From Klebsiella michiganensis (GTDB taxonomy: Bacteria > Pseudomonadota > Gammaproteobacteria > Enterobacterales > Enterobacteriaceae): DNA of 64,000 nucleotides. The DNA lies in NCBI RefSeq assembly GCF_002925905.1, contig NZ_PRDB01000009.1:186001-250000 (forward strand), read 5' to 3'. Made by a program: the position numbers and the translations under genes. Positions 37,724-52,428 of the stretch are shown piece by piece. Within the stretch, counting starts at the first letter, position 1; every line of letters starts with the position of its first letter. The notes under the pieces were generated by a model. The model worked only from the letters and a program-made list of their open reading frames with translations. It was not told the origin of the DNA and made no database searches.

Positions 37724-38608
37724 CTAACCTAACAGTACGCGATCGATATTATGGCAGCCCAGCGCCTTCAGCGTCGCCGCGGTGGCGTCCCACTGGATAA
37801 GCGCCGCATCGGCCTTCTCGGCCAGGATCGCGCGCTGGATATCCGGGTAATCGTATCCGTTGAGGCTCAGCAGATTCAGCGCACCCTGCAGCGGGGGCAG
37901 CGTCGGGTTAAAGGCGGCGTTTTCGGCATAGCTACCGGTGAAAAGGGTACCGTCTTTCAGCTCCAGCGCAACGCCGGATGGTGAGTTGCTGTAAGGCATA
38001 TGGCAACGGTTGGCCGCCTGAATCGCCGCCTGAGCCAGCGCGTCGCCGCTGAGCGGGAAGCCGTGGTCCTGCTCATCCATCAGCAGGGTTTTTATGTCCA
38101 GATCTTTCGGGCCGAAAGCGTCCGGCAAATAGTGCTGCAGCGAATGCGCTTCGCGCCCGGGGAGGTGGATGCGCAGCGACAGGCCGCTGTTCAATTCGTT
38201 CATAAACTGACGACAGTGGCCGCAGGGGGTGTAGTTCACGGTAATCGCCCGCAGGGATTTTTCGCCGCGCAGCCAGGCGTGGCTGATGGCGCTTTGTTCG
38301 GCGTGCACGGTTTGCTGCATGGTGGCGCCGAGAAATTCCATATTGCCGCCGAAGTACCAGGTACCGCTGATGCCGCGGGCAATCGCGCCGACGTTAAAAT
38401 GCGACAGATCGGCCCGCGCGCAGGCCGCCGCCAGCGGCAGCAAAGCAAAGGCCAGCGCGTCTTCATCCAGCCCCGTCGCGCTTTGCAGCGCTGCCACCTG
38501 GTCTGCATTCAGCAGGGCCGGGAAATGCGGGTCGGCCAGCATCGGGGCGATGGCCGCTTGCAGGTCCGCCGCCAGTTGGGGAAGAACAGCTTGAAAACGT
38601 GGGTGCAT
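37724..38608 (-). CDS. cdd: Cdd, cytidine deaminase
   Basis: Cdd deaminates cytidine and deoxycytidine in pyrimidine salvage. The 294-residue protein has the zinc site split over [11 protein letters not shown] (catalytic Glu) and [12 protein letters not shown] (two Cys), followed by the inactive second domain of the dimeric long enzymes. Its control region is intact: CRP-CytR-CRP at 38668-38734 and a -10 TACACT on the minus strand at 38641-38646. Confidence 0.97.
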   Translation of the reverse strand: MHPRFQAVLPQLAADLQAAIAPMLADPHFPALLNADQVAALQSATGLDEDALAFALLPLAAACARADLSHFNVGAIARGISGTWYFGGNMEFLGATMQQTVHAEQSAISHAWLRGEKSLRAITVNYTPCGHCRQFMNELNSGLSLRIHLPGREAHSLQHYLPDAFGPKDLDIKTLLMDEQDHGFPLSGDALAQAAIQAANRCHMPYSNSPSGVALELKDGTLFTGSYAENAAFNPTLPPLQGALNLLSLNGYDYPDIQRAILAEKADAALIQWDATAATLKALGCHNIDRVLLG

Positions 38609-38667
38609 GGCGTTGCCTCATAACAATGTAATGGAAATCTAGTGTACGGGTGGTTACAACCTGTATA

Positions 38668-38734
38668 TGTGATAAACATCTCATTGTCATTGCAACGAAT
38701 CTGTGTTGCATTTAAAAATGTGATTCAAATCACA
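38668..38734 (-). promoter_or_regulatory. CRP-CytR-CRP control region of cdd
   Basis: CRP1 is TGTGA TAAACA TCTCA (38668-38683). CRP2 is TGTGA TTCAAA TCACA (38719-38734), a perfect pair of half-sites. Their centres are 51 bp apart. Between them lies an inverted CytR octamer pair ATTGCAAC (38689-38696) and GTTGCATT (38705-38712). With the -10 at 38641-38646 the CRP centres fall near -41 and -92, matching the known E. coli cdd layout. CRP2 ends 1 bp from the yohK stop. Confidence 0.88.
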
Positions 38735-38735
38735 T

Positions 38736-39862
<1,127 letters not shown>

Positions 39863-39875
39863 TTAAAGCCAAAAA

Positions 39876-39891
39876 TGTGCTACCGATCACA
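39876..39891 (-). promoter_or_regulatory. CRP-like site upstream of yohJ
   Basis: TGTGC TACCGA TCACA, nine of ten consensus half-site bases, 50-65 bp upstream of the yohJ ATG. It suggests catabolite control of yohJK (inference). Confidence 0.6.
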
Positions 39892-39947
39892 TCATGAATT
39901 CTGCGCATACCTGCGATAGAGACCGTGAACACCGGACCGGGCGGCGG

Positions 39948-40865
39948 TCAGAGTGAAGATTGCAGGGACAAGCAATGGAGAAATCGGCTCAGCGCCAGCG
40001 ACGGCGCTTCACTTTTTCGCCAGAACACCCCAACGCTACCTTTTTGTTCAATGCGCGGCAAATTAAGAATCGCCAGCTGGCGCTGGGCCGCGTAGCGCTG
40101 CGCCAGGCGCAGTGAGAGAATCGAGACCATATCGCTGCTCTGCAGCAGATTGCTGGTGACGTTCATCGAGGCGGACTCAATGGTGTTTTCCGGCAGCATC
40201 ACGCCGTTATCCACCAGCGCGTTGTCGATGCTCAGGCGAATTGGCGTGCCGGTGGGCCAGACGATCCAGCGCCACGGAGAGAGGTCGGCCCAGCTTAATC
40301 GCGATTTCTGGGCCAGCGGGTGATCGGGGCGGGCGACAAAACAGACCGGTTCGGTGTAGAGCACCCGGTAGCTCAGCGGCAGCTCCAGCGCCCGCCCGCC
40401 GACGCGCCCGACGACGACATCCACCACCCCGGCGAGCAGGTCGTTAAGCAGCGGCGTCATCACTTTCTCTTCGATATTCAGGTGCAGGGTCGGCATCTCT
40501 TTCAGCAGTTCGAGGATCGCCTGTGAGACGCAGTCGGTCGCCACCGGCGAACAGCCGATCATCAGGCTGCCCACCTGTCCGCCCTGTTTAAAACGCTCGA
40601 TTTCATACTGCGAACGCGACATATCGTTAATCAGCCGCTGGGCGTGCTGAAGCAGCAGCTTTCCGCCTTCGGTCGGGCGCAGACCTTTGCTGTGGCGTTC
40701 GAACAAAACCATGCCGACTTCGTCTTCAAACTGGCTGAGCCATTTGGAGAGCGCGGGCTGAGTAATGTTCATCATTTTCGCCACCTGCGTGAGATTGCCT
40801 TGCTCCCCCAGCGCCACCAGCATCTGTAAATGGTGCAGCTTCAGTTTCTGCGTCCAGTCTGCCAT
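39948..40865 (-). CDS. mhbR: MhbR, LysR-type activator of the mhb operon
   Basis: The regulator of 3-hydroxybenzoate catabolism through gentisate in Klebsiella. The 305-residue LysR-type protein has a winged helix (LQMLVALGEQGNLTQVAKMM, NITQPALSKWLSQFEDEVG) and a LysR substrate-binding domain. I start at MADWTQKLKL (40865); the 45-codon extension upstream has no family support. It is divergent from mhbTDHIM, and the palindrome ATAACCTCCAGGTTAT lies 5 bp before its start. 3-Hydroxybenzoate is the likely inducer (known for the K. pneumoniae M5a1 system). Confidence 0.92.
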   Translation of the reverse strand: MADWTQKLKLHHLQMLVALGEQGNLTQVAKMMNITQPALSKWLSQFEDEVGMVLFERHSKGLRPTEGGKLLLQHAQRLINDMSRSQYEIERFKQGGQVGSLMIGCSPVATDCVSQAILELLKEMPTLHLNIEEKVMTPLLNDLLAGVVDVVVGRVGGRALELPLSYRVLYTEPVCFVARPDHPLAQKSRLSWADLSPWRWIVWPTGTPIRLSIDNALVDNGVMLPENTIESASMNVTSNLLQSSDMVSILSLRLAQRYAAQRQLAILNLPRIEQKGSVGVFWRKSEAPSLALSRFLHCLSLQSSL

Positions 40866-40870
40866 CAGCG

Positions 40871-40886
40871 ATAACCTCCAGGTTAT
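40871..40886. promoter_or_regulatory. MhbR operator palindrome
   Basis: ATAACCTCCAGGTTAT is a perfect palindrome (7-base arms, 2-base centre), immediately upstream of mhbR and about 105 bp before mhbT. I recall this sequence as the reported MhbR binding site in strain M5a1. Confidence 0.8.
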
Positions 40887-40991
40887 GTCTATGCCCGAAA
40901 TACCATTGTACATTTCATTGCCAGAGTTACAAACTCGCAACATAAAAGAAATAAATACAACATCTACCCCTACCTGCTCTGAGGCATAATC

Positions 40992-42350
40992 ATGACTCAA
41001 CGACTTGAACTACAAAAACTACTCAACGCTGCGCCGGTCGGCGCCCGGCAGTGGCGCGTGATTATCTGCTGTTTCCTGGTGGTGATGCTTGATGGCTTCG
41101 ATACCGCCGCGATTGGTTTTATTGCGCCGGATATCCGCAGCCACTGGCAATTAACCGCCGGTGACCTCGCGCCGCTATTTGGCGCAGGCTTGCTGGGCCT
41201 GACCGCCGGGGCGCTGCTCTGCGGTCCGCTCTCCGACCGCTTTGGCCGCAAACGGGTGATTGAGTTCTGCGTCGCGCTGTTCGGCCTGTTCAGCCTGCTT
41301 TCCGCGTTTGCCCCCGATCTACAGATGCTGGTGTTCCTGCGTTTTCTGACCGGCCTCGGCCTCGGCGGCGCGATGCCTAATACCATTACCATGACCTCGG
41401 AATATCTGCCCGCCCGGCGGCGCGGGGCGCTGGTGACCCTGATGTTTTGTGGATTCACCCTCGGCTCGGCCTTCGGCGGCGTGGTCAGCGCGCAGCTGGT
41501 CCCGCTGATTGGCTGGCACGGTATTCTGGTACTGGGCGGCGTTTTGCCGCTGCTGCTGGCGGTGGCGCTGATACCGCTGCTTCCCGAATCTCCGCGCTGG
41601 CAGATCCGTCGCCAGCTCCTGCAGGCGGTGATTGCCAAAAACGTTAGTGCCATAACCGGCGAACGCTATACCGATACCCATTTCTGGCTTGATGAGCCTG
41701 CCGCAGGGGCGAAGAGCAGCATCAGCCAGCTGTTCACCGGTCGCCAGCTGGCCATCACCTTAATGCTATGGGTGGTGTTCTTTATGAGCCTGCTGATTAT
41801 CTATCTGCTCTCCAGCTGGATGCCGACGCTGCTTAACCACCGCGGGATTGATTTACAGCACGCTTCGTGGGTCACCGCCGCCTTCCAGATTGGCGGCACC
41901 TTTGGCGCGCTGCTGCTCGGTGTGCTGATGGATCGCTACAACCCGTATCGGGTGCTGGCGCTGAGCTACGGCCTGGGGGCGGTCTGTATCGTCATGATTG
42001 GCCTGAGCGAGAACGGCCTGTGGCTGATGGCGCTGGCGATTTTCGGCACCGGGATTGGCATCAGCGGCTCGCAGGTGGGGCTGAATGCGCTAACCGCTAC
42101 GCTGTATCCCACCCAAAGCCGCGCGACCGGGGTGAGCTGGTCAAACGCGGTCGGCCGCTGCGGCGCCATCGTCGGCTCGCTCTCCGGCGGCGTGATGATG
42201 GCGATGAATTTCTCTTTTGACACCCTGTTTTTTGTTATCGCAGTACCGGCCGTCGTTAGCGCCGTGATGCTTGTCCTGCTGACGCTTGCCGTCCGCAACC
42301 CAACATCTGTACCTGCCGCGTTGCCTTCTGCTGGCATCGTGAATAAATAA
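40992..42350 (+). CDS. mhbT: MhbT, 3-hydroxybenzoate transporter (MFS, AAHS family)
   Basis: A 12-helix proton symporter that imports 3-hydroxybenzoate. The 452-residue protein has the aromatic acid:H+ symporter signature [20 protein letters not shown] in helix 1, with Asp residues important for proton coupling, and [13 protein letters not shown] in loop 2-3. It is the first gene of mhbTDHIM, and its start follows GAGGC. Confidence 0.93.
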   Translation: MTQRLELQKLLNAAPVGARQWRVIICCFLVVMLDGFDTAAIGFIAPDIRSHWQLTAGDLAPLFGAGLLGLTAGALLCGPLSDRFGRKRVIEFCVALFGLFSLLSAFAPDLQMLVFLRFLTGLGLGGAMPNTITMTSEYLPARRRGALVTLMFCGFTLGSAFGGVVSAQLVPLIGWHGILVLGGVLPLLLAVALIPLLPESPRWQIRRQLLQAVIAKNVSAITGERYTDTHFWLDEPAAGAKSSISQLFTGRQLAITLMLWVVFFMSLLIIYLLSSWMPTLLNHRGIDLQHASWVTAAFQIGGTFGALLLGVLMDRYNPYRVLALSYGLGAVCIVMIGLSENGLWLMALAIFGTGIGISGSQVGLNALTATLYPTQSRATGVSWSNAVGRCGAIVGSLSGGVMMAMNFSFDTLFFVIAVPAVVSAVMLVLLTLAVRNPTSVPAALPSAGIVNK

Positions 42351-42361
42351 GGAGAACGCTC

Positions 42362-43399
42362 ATGACTCAATCTTCAATGGAAATCAATAAAGACCGTCAG
42401 CAGTACTATCAGCATATTTCCGGACAAAACCTGACGCCGCTTTGGGAATCCCTGCACCACCTGGTGCCGAAAACGCCGAATGCCACCTGCGCCCCGGCCT
42501 ACTGGAATTATCAGGAGATTCGCCCGCTGCTGATGAAAAGCGGCGAGCTGATTGGCGCGAAAGAGGCGATACGCCGCGTGCTGGTGCTGGAGAACCCGGC
42601 GCTGCGCGGACAGTCATCGATTACCTCCTCGCTGTACGCCGGATTACAGCTGATTATGCCCGGCGAAGTGGCGCCGAGCCACCGTCATAACCAGTCGGCG
42701 CTGCGCTTTGTGGTTGAAGGTGAAGGGGCATTTACCGCCGTCGATGGCGAACGCACCGCCATGCGCGCCGGTGACTTTATTCTGACGCCGCAGTGGCGCT
42801 GGCACGATCACGGCAACCCCGGCAATGAGCCGGTGGTCTGGCTCGACGGTCTCGACCTGCCGCTGGTGAACTATCTGGGCTGCGCTTTTGCTGAGGATTA
42901 CCCGGAAGATCAGCAGCCGGTGACCCGCAAAGAGGGAGACTACCTGCCGCGCTACGCCGCCAATATGCTGCCGCTGCGCCATCAGGTCGGTAACTCTTCG
43001 CCCATCTTTAACTATCGCTACGACCGCAGCCGCGAAGCGCTGCACGACCTGACGCGTATGGGCGATGCCGACGAGTGGGACGGCTATAAAATGCGCTACG
43101 TTAACCCGGTTACCGGCGGCTATCCGATGCCGTCGATGGGCGCCTTCCTGCAGCTGTTACCGAAAGGGTTTACCTCACGCGCGGCGAAAACCACCGACAG
43201 CACTATCTATCACGTGGTGGAAGGTAGCGGCCAGGTCACCATTGGCGAACAGACCTTCGCCTTCCAGGCAAAAGATATCTTCGTGGTGCCGACCTGGCAC
43301 GCCGTCTCTTTTAACTCTGCCGAAGATACCGTGTTATTCAGCTTTTCGGACCGTCCCGTGCAGGAAGCGCTCGGCCTGTTCCGCGAAGCGCGTTATTAA
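42362..43399 (+). CDS. mhbD: MhbD, gentisate 1,2-dioxygenase
   Basis: MhbD opens the gentisate ring between C1 and C2, giving maleylpyruvate. The 345-residue bicupin protein binds iron in the first cupin, where [20 protein letters not shown] provides two His ligands, with a third His in WRWHDHGN. The second cupin (about 265-330) has [11 protein letters not shown] and [10 protein letters not shown]. It lies 11 bp after mhbT and is closely spaced with mhbH. Confidence 0.95.
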   Translation: MTQSSMEINKDRQQYYQHISGQNLTPLWESLHHLVPKTPNATCAPAYWNYQEIRPLLMKSGELIGAKEAIRRVLVLENPALRGQSSITSSLYAGLQLIMPGEVAPSHRHNQSALRFVVEGEGAFTAVDGERTAMRAGDFILTPQWRWHDHGNPGNEPVVWLDGLDLPLVNYLGCAFAEDYPEDQQPVTRKEGDYLPRYAANMLPLRHQVGNSSPIFNYRYDRSREALHDLTRMGDADEWDGYKMRYVNPVTGGYPMPSMGAFLQLLPKGFTSRAAKTTDSTIYHVVEGSGQVTIGEQTFAFQAKDIFVVPTWHAVSFNSAEDTVLFSFSDRPVQEALGLFREARY

Positions 43400-43422
43400 A
43401 AATGAAGAATAAGGAATCCATC

Positions 43423-44121
43423 ATGACTCAATACGTTTTTGCACCCCAGGCCCCGATTAGCGTTCCGGTTGTCGGCAGCGATGAGCAGTTCCCGGTGCGC
43501 CGCGTTTACTGCGTGGGCCGCAACTACGCCGCTCACGCGCGTGAAATGGGCTTTGACCCGGATCGCGAACCGCCGTTTTTCTTCTGTAAGCCAGCCGATG
43601 CGGTGGTGCCCGTCGCTGCGGGAGAGACGCTGGAGTTACCGTATCCGACGCAAACCGACAACTATCACTACGAAATTGAACTGGTGGTGGCGATTGGCAA
43701 GCGGGGAAGCGATATCCCGCTGGAGCAGGCCCATGAGTATATCTGGGGCTATGCCACGGGGCTGGATATGACCCGCCGCGATCGCCAGATGGAGATGCGC
43801 CAGATGGGCCGTCCGTGGGAGATTGGCAAAGCTTTTGACCTTTCCGCGCCGATTGCGCCGCTGCATAAAGCGGATACGGCGGACGTGAACCAGGCCGGAA
43901 TTTGGCTGCAGGTAAACGGGGAAGATCATCAGCGCAGCGATATTCGTCACCTGATCTGGTCGGTCAATGAAACCATCAGCTATCTTTCCGGCTTCTTTGA
44001 GCTGCAGCCCGGCGATCTGATTTTCACCGGCACGCCGGAAGGCGTCGGCGCGGTGGTGAAAGGCGATGTCATCACCGGCAACGTAGATGGACTGACGCCA
44101 ATCGCCGTGCGCGTGGTGTGA
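43423..44121 (+). CDS. mhbH: MhbH, fumarylpyruvate hydrolase
   Basis: MhbH cleaves fumarylpyruvate to fumarate and pyruvate. The 232-residue protein is of the fumarylacetoacetate hydrolase family: [37 protein letters not shown] (metal ligands Glu) and [16 protein letters not shown] start at MTQYVFAPQ (43423, with AAGGAA upstream), not at an ATG seven codons earlier. It precedes mhbI. Confidence 0.94.
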   Translation: MTQYVFAPQAPISVPVVGSDEQFPVRRVYCVGRNYAAHAREMGFDPDREPPFFFCKPADAVVPVAAGETLELPYPTQTDNYHYEIELVVAIGKRGSDIPLEQAHEYIWGYATGLDMTRRDRQMEMRQMGRPWEIGKAFDLSAPIAPLHKADTADVNQAGIWLQVNGEDHQRSDIRHLIWSVNETISYLSGFFELQPGDLIFTGTPEGVGAVVKGDVITGNVDGLTPIAVRVV

Positions 44122-44129
44122 GGTGAATG

Positions 44130-44774
44130 ATGAAGCTGTACAGTTTTTTCAATAGCTCAGCCTCCTACCGCGTGCGCATCGCGCTGGCGCTGAAAGGCAT
44201 CGACTACCAGAGCGTGGGCGTCAATATCCGCATCGGTCAGCAGAACGCGCTGGAGTACCGGCGGCTGAATCCGGTTGGCCTGGTGCCAACGTTGATTACT
44301 GATGATGGTGAATCTCTCGGCCAGTCGCTGGCGATTGCCGACTGGCTGGATCGGCACTATCCGCAACCGCTGCTGCTGCCCCAGGAGGACAGCGCGCGGA
44401 TGCGGGTCCTGGAGATTGTTTACGCCATCGCCTGCGATATTCATCCAATAAACAACATGCGCGTTTTACGCTACCTCAGCGACGAACTGAAGGTAAGCGA
44501 AGAGGAGAAAAAGCGCTGGTATGCGCACTGGATCCAGCAGGGATTCAGCGCCGTCGAGCAGCTATTGCGCCACGCGAAATCCGGCGCTTTTTGCGTGGGC
44601 GATGCGCCCACCCTGGCAGACTGCTGTCTGGTACCGCAGTGGGCCAACGCGCTGAGAATGGGCTGCGATCTCAGCCACTATCCGCGCTGCCAGGCGGTCT
44701 ATGACGCCTGCACCCGGCTACCGGCGTTTATCGCCGCCGCGCCGGAAAACCAACAAGATAAGATCCCGGCTTAG
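44130..44774 (+). CDS. mhbI: MhbI, glutathione-dependent maleylpyruvate isomerase (zeta-class GST)
   Basis: MhbI converts maleylpyruvate to fumarylpyruvate with glutathione as cofactor. The 214-residue GST-fold protein starts MKLYSFFNSSASYRVRIALA; SSASYR carries the active-site Ser region of zeta-class enzymes. The N-terminal thioredoxin-like part includes NPVGLVPTLI and LGQSLAIADWLD. An adjacent ATG at 44127 is an alternative start; the GAGGTG ribosome-binding site is better spaced for 44130. Confidence 0.94.
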   Translation: MKLYSFFNSSASYRVRIALALKGIDYQSVGVNIRIGQQNALEYRRLNPVGLVPTLITDDGESLGQSLAIADWLDRHYPQPLLLPQEDSARMRVLEIVYAIACDIHPINNMRVLRYLSDELKVSEEEKKRWYAHWIQQGFSAVEQLLRHAKSGAFCVGDAPTLADCCLVPQWANALRMGCDLSHYPRCQAVYDACTRLPAFIAAAPENQQDKIPA

Positions 44775-44782
44775 GAGGCAAC

Positions 44783-45976
44783 ATGGCAAAAGTGATGCGA
44801 GCAATTATTGTCGGCGGTGGTATTGGCGGAGCGGCCACGGCGCTCTCTCTGGCGCGCCAGGGCATCAAAGTGATGCTGCTGGAAAAGGCGCATGAAATCG
44901 GCGAAATCGGCGCGGGGATCCAGCTTGGCCCAAATGCGTTCTCGGCGCTGGACAGCCTCGGCGTCGGCGAAGTCGCCCGCCAGCGGGCGGTATTTACCGA
45001 CCATATCACCATGATGGATGCGGTAAGCGGCGAAGAGGTGGTGCATATTGAGACCGGACAGGCGTTCCGCGACCATTTTGGCGGGCCGTATGCGGTGATC
45101 CACCGGGTAGACATCCACGCCACCGTTTGGGAAGCGGCGCTGACCCATCCGGCCGTGGAGTATCGCACCTCGACCCAGGTGGTGGATATCCGCCAGACCA
45201 CCGATGACGTGACGGTTTTCGATGACAAAGGCAACAGCTGGACGGCGGATATCCTGATCGGCTGCGACGGCGGTAAGTCGGTTGTACGCCAGAGCCTGCT
45301 GGGCGATTCGCCGCGGGTGACCGGCCATGTAGTCTATCGCGCGGTGGTCGACGCCGCCGATATGCCGGACGATTTGCGCATTAACGCGCCGGTGCTGTGG
45401 GCGGGTCCGCACTGCCACCTGGTGCATTATCCGCTGCGCGGCGGCAAGCAGTACAATCTGGTGGTGACCTTCCACAGCCGGGAGAAAGAAGAGTGGGGCG
45501 TGCGCGACGGCAGTAAAGAAGAGGTGCTCTCCTACTTTAAAGGCATTCACCCGCGTCCCCGGCAGATGCTGGATAAGCCGACCTCCTGGCGGCGCTGGTC
45601 CACCGCCGACCGCGAGCCGGTAGAGAAATGGGGCAACGACCGCATCACGCTGGTTGGCGATGCCGCTCACCCGGTGGCGCAGTATATGGCCCAGGGGGCC
45701 TGTATGGCGCTGGAAGACGCGGTGACGCTGGGTAAAGCCCTGGCGCAGTGCGACGGCGACGGCGCCCGCGCTTTCGCGCTGTATGAGTCGGTACGTATTC
45801 CGCGTACCGCGCGGATCGTCTGGTCGACGCGTGAAATGGGGCGGGTCTATCACGCCGCCGGCGTTGAGCGCCAGGTACGCAACCTGCTGTGGAAAGGCAA
45901 GACCCAGAGCGAGTTTTATCGCGGCATCGAGTGGCTGTACGGCTGGAAAGAGGATAACTGCCTGGAACCACGTTAA
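44783..45976 (+). CDS. mhbM: MhbM, 3-hydroxybenzoate 6-monooxygenase
   Basis: MhbM hydroxylates 3-hydroxybenzoate to gentisate using NADH, FAD and oxygen, the entry step of the pathway. In 397 residues, the dinucleotide fold is IVGGGIGGAATALSLARQG (about 9-27), the DG motif is ILIGCDGGKSVVR, and the second FAD motif is ITLVGDAAHPVAQYMAQG. It is the last gene of mhbTDHIM. The operon terminator lies at 46103-46129, after a REP-type palindrome. Confidence 0.94.
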   Translation: MAKVMRAIIVGGGIGGAATALSLARQGIKVMLLEKAHEIGEIGAGIQLGPNAFSALDSLGVGEVARQRAVFTDHITMMDAVSGEEVVHIETGQAFRDHFGGPYAVIHRVDIHATVWEAALTHPAVEYRTSTQVVDIRQTTDDVTVFDDKGNSWTADILIGCDGGKSVVRQSLLGDSPRVTGHVVYRAVVDAADMPDDLRINAPVLWAGPHCHLVHYPLRGGKQYNLVVTFHSREKEEWGVRDGSKEEVLSYFKGIHPRPRQMLDKPTSWRRWSTADREPVEKWGNDRITLVGDAAHPVAQYMAQGACMALEDAVTLGKALAQCDGDGARAFALYESVRIPRTARIVWSTREMGRVYHAAGVERQVRNLLWKGKTQSEFYRGIEWLYGWKEDNCLEPR

Positions 45977-46016
45977 GCGGTTGTGCATTTCCCGGGGCGC
46001 AGACAGAGGTGACCTT

Positions 46017-46046
46017 GTAGCCCGGCTAAGCGCAGCGCAAGCCGGG
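46017..46046. repeat. REP-type palindrome 1 (after mhbM)
   Basis: GTAGCCCGGCTAAGCGCAGC then GCAAGCCGGG. CCCGGCT/AGCCGGG arms pair imperfectly around a GCGCAGCGC centre. The same unit recurs at 53877-53906 and 56471-56500. Confidence 0.8.
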
Positions 46047-46102
46047 AAGCAGCAGCGCCGCCGCCGGGAAAACCGATCTTGGCCCCTTTCAACCCGCATC
46101 CA

Positions 46103-46129
46103 GAGGCGCTAACATAGCGCCTCTTTTTT
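46103..46129 (+). terminator. Rho-independent terminator of the mhb operon
   Basis: Perfect 9-bp stem GAGGCGCTA / TAGCGCCTC with a 3-base loop and six T residues. It also lies just before dusC. Confidence 0.9.
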
Positions 46130-46149
46130 CCGGGCAATGAAAAAACAAT

Positions 46150-47088
46150 ATGCGTGTATTACTGGCGCCGATGGAAGGCGTGCTCGATTCGCTGGTGCGC
46201 GAGCTGCTGACCGAAGTGAATGATTACGATCTCTGCATCACCGAATTCTTGCGCGTGGTGGATCAGCTCCTGCCGGTAAAATCGTTCTACAGATTGTGTC
46301 CGGAACTGCATAACAACAGCCTGACGCCGTCCGGCACCCGCGTGCGCGTACAGCTGCTCGGGCAGTATCCGCAGTGGCTGGCGGAAAACGCCGCTCGAGC
46401 GGTCGAACTCGGTTCCTGGGGCGTTGACCTTAACTGCGGCTGCCCGTCAAAACTGGTGAACGGCAGCGGCGGCGGGGCGACGCTGCTCAAAGATCCCGAG
46501 CTTATCTATCGCGGCGCCAAAGCGATGCGCGAGGCGGTTCCCGGCCATCTGCCGGTCACGGTAAAAGTTCGGCTTGGCTGGGACAGCGGCGAGCGGCGGT
46601 TTGAAATTGCCGATGCGGTCCAGCAGGCGGGCGCCAGCGAGCTGGTGGTTCACGGCCGCACCAAAGAGGATGGCTATAAAGCGGAGCGCATTGACTGGCA
46701 GGCTATCGGCGAAATCCGTCAGCGCCTGACTATCCCGGTGGTGGCCAACGGTGAAATCTGGGACTGGCAAAGCGCCCAGGATTGCCTGGCCGCGACCGGC
46801 TGCGATGCGGTGATGATTGGCCGCGGCGCGCTGAACGTTCCAAACCTGAGCCGGGTGATAAAATATAACGAACCGCGTATGCCCTGGCCGCAGGTGGTCG
46901 AACTGCTGCAAAAATACACCCGTCTGGAAAAGCAGGGCGACACCGGCCTTTATCACGTCGCGCGGATAAAACAGTGGCTGAGCTATTTGCGTAAAGAGTA
47001 TCTGGAAGCGGCTGACCTGTTCAGCGCGGTACGCACCCTACAGGATTCAACCAGCATAGCGCGCACGATTAACGACTGGCGTAGCTAA
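46150..47088 (+). CDS. dusC: DusC, tRNA-dihydrouridine(16) synthase
   Basis: A flavin enzyme that reduces uridine 16 in the tRNA D-loop. It has 312 residues. The TIM barrel begins [37 protein letters not shown] holds the catalytic Cys (about 98), and [10 protein letters not shown] and [13 protein letters not shown] bind FMN. The start follows the ATG directly after an A-rich stretch and matches E. coli DusC (315 residues). In E. coli it neighbours yohJ; here the mhb island separates them. Confidence 0.96.
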   Translation: MRVLLAPMEGVLDSLVRELLTEVNDYDLCITEFLRVVDQLLPVKSFYRLCPELHNNSLTPSGTRVRVQLLGQYPQWLAENAARAVELGSWGVDLNCGCPSKLVNGSGGGATLLKDPELIYRGAKAMREAVPGHLPVTVKVRLGWDSGERRFEIADAVQQAGASELVVHGRTKEDGYKAERIDWQAIGEIRQRLTIPVVANGEIWDWQSAQDCLAATGCDAVMIGRGALNVPNLSRVIKYNEPRMPWPQVVELLQKYTRLEKQGDTGLYHVARIKQWLSYLRKEYLEAADLFSAVRTLQDSTSIARTINDWRS

Positions 47089-47129
47089 ACTATCTGACCG
47101 GCATCACATTTTTTAGCTTGTCCCATTGA

Positions 47130-48074
<945 letters not shown>

Positions 48075-48114
48075 GCGCCGATCGGGCCTGGCGCATAGCT
48101 CCCGCGCTACAACT

Positions 48115-48144
48115 GGATTGTTACTGCATTACGCAGGCAAAACC
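48115..48144 (+). promoter_or_regulatory. BglG-type ribonucleic antiterminator target 2 (before bglF)
   Basis: GGATTGTTACTGCATT then ACGCAGGCAAAACC, essentially the E. coli bgl consensus. It overlaps the next terminator. Confidence 0.92.
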
Positions 48145-48187
48145 TGAGCGCAACGCCTACACGGCGTTGTTCTCGGGTTTTTTTATT
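48140..48187 (+). terminator. Conditional terminator t2 between bglG and bglF
   Basis: AACCTGAG / CTCGGGTT outer stem plus AACGCC / GGCGTT inner stem, then seven T residues. Confidence 0.9.
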
Positions 48188-48203
48188 TTTAATACTCAGT
48201 TAA

Positions 48204-50099
<1,896 letters not shown>

Positions 50100-50116
50100 T
50101 CACAGGAGAGAGATGA

Positions 50117-51511
<1,395 letters not shown>

Positions 51512-51543
51512 TGCCCTGAGCACGAAGCTAACATCAGCCTTAT

Positions 51544-51569
51544 GGCCCGGATAACTTCCGGGCCTTTTT
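51544..51569 (+). terminator. Rho-independent terminator of the bgl operon
   Basis: 7-bp stem GGCCCGG / CCGGGCC with a 7-base loop and five T residues, 32 bp after the glycosidase stop. It lies 5 bp from the stop codon of the convergent methyltransferase. Confidence 0.88.
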
Positions 51570-51574
51570 GCGTA

Positions 51575-52309
51575 TTACGCCGGCTTGCGCGCGCGCAGGA
51601 GAAAAATCATCGGCCGCTCTTTTTCTTCATCCAGCGCCGGCTGAGCGGCAATCTGCTCCGCCGTCGGTCCCCACTCATCCAGATGCTCGATGATAAAACC
51701 GGCGGCGATCAGCTGGTTTATCCAGCTGGACAGCTTGCGATGCTGCTTTTTCACCCCGTCGGCAAACCAGTTGCTGATGCGCTCGCCCTCCTGCTGGTAG
51801 TGGCTCACCGGCCAACTTTTCTGCCCGTTCTCATCTTCCGGCCAGCCCTGACGCGGCGGGGCGGTATAGATGGGATGCTCGGCGGAGAACAGCAGCGTAC
51901 CGCCGGGCGTCAGCGCCCGGTAAACGGTGGCGAACAGCGGCGCCACGTCGGGCAGATAGTGCAGCGCCAGCGAGCTATAGACCAGCTCGCAGCTATCGGC
52001 GGGCAGGGTAAGCGTCTGAAGATCTTCGCAGCGATAGCGGATACCTTCTCCCTCCGTCATTTCGCGGGCGCGCTCCAGCATTCGGCTGGAGAGATCCAGC
52101 CCGTCCACCTGCGCGGCGCCCTGGTCGCGGGCCCAGCGGCAAAACCAGCCGTAGCCGCAGCCAAGATCGACGACGCGTAAACCGGATAACGGCGGAAGCA
52201 TTTGCTGAAGGGTCGGCCACTCGGGCGCGCCTTCCAGCCCTTTGACTGAACGGTCGAGGGTGGCGTATCCGGCAAAAAAAGCGGGATCGTCATAGATGTT
52301 CTGACTCAT
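51575..52309 (-). CDS. Class I SAM-dependent methyltransferase, unknown substrate
   Basis: A 244-residue Rossmann-fold methyltransferase. Motif I is VVDLGCGYGWFCRW (about 46-59), the acidic ribose-binding residue follows in VDGLDLSSRML, and motif post-I is present in LVYSSLALHYLPD. The middle resembles UbiG/BioC-type small-molecule methyltransferases, but I cannot name a substrate. I start at MSQNIYDDP because GGAG is 5 bases upstream; a GTG two codons earlier is possible. It is divergent from mdtQ and not part of the E. coli backbone order. Confidence 0.85.
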   Translation of the reverse strand: MSQNIYDDPAFFAGYATLDRSVKGLEGAPEWPTLQQMLPPLSGLRVVDLGCGYGWFCRWARDQGAAQVDGLDLSSRMLERAREMTEGEGIRYRCEDLQTLTLPADSCELVYSSLALHYLPDVAPLFATVYRALTPGGTLLFSAEHPIYTAPPRQGWPEDENGQKSWPVSHYQQEGERISNWFADGVKKQHRKLSSWINQLIAAGFIIEHLDEWGPTAEQIAAQPALDEEKERPMIFLLRARKPA

Positions 52310-52428
52310 TGTCACTCCATGAGAAGTTTATTTTTAGTCTGCTAATAGTTACGGCACACGCTTTACTAAACGGCAAGGATGCAAGTAGCTTAATATACCC
52401 GACCTTATTTAATCATCTGACCGATTTC

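Noticed and set aside
44771..46099. 442-codon open frame antisense to mhbM
   Set aside because: It is the complement of a clear monooxygenase gene. GC-rich third positions remove antisense stops; the translation has no family features.
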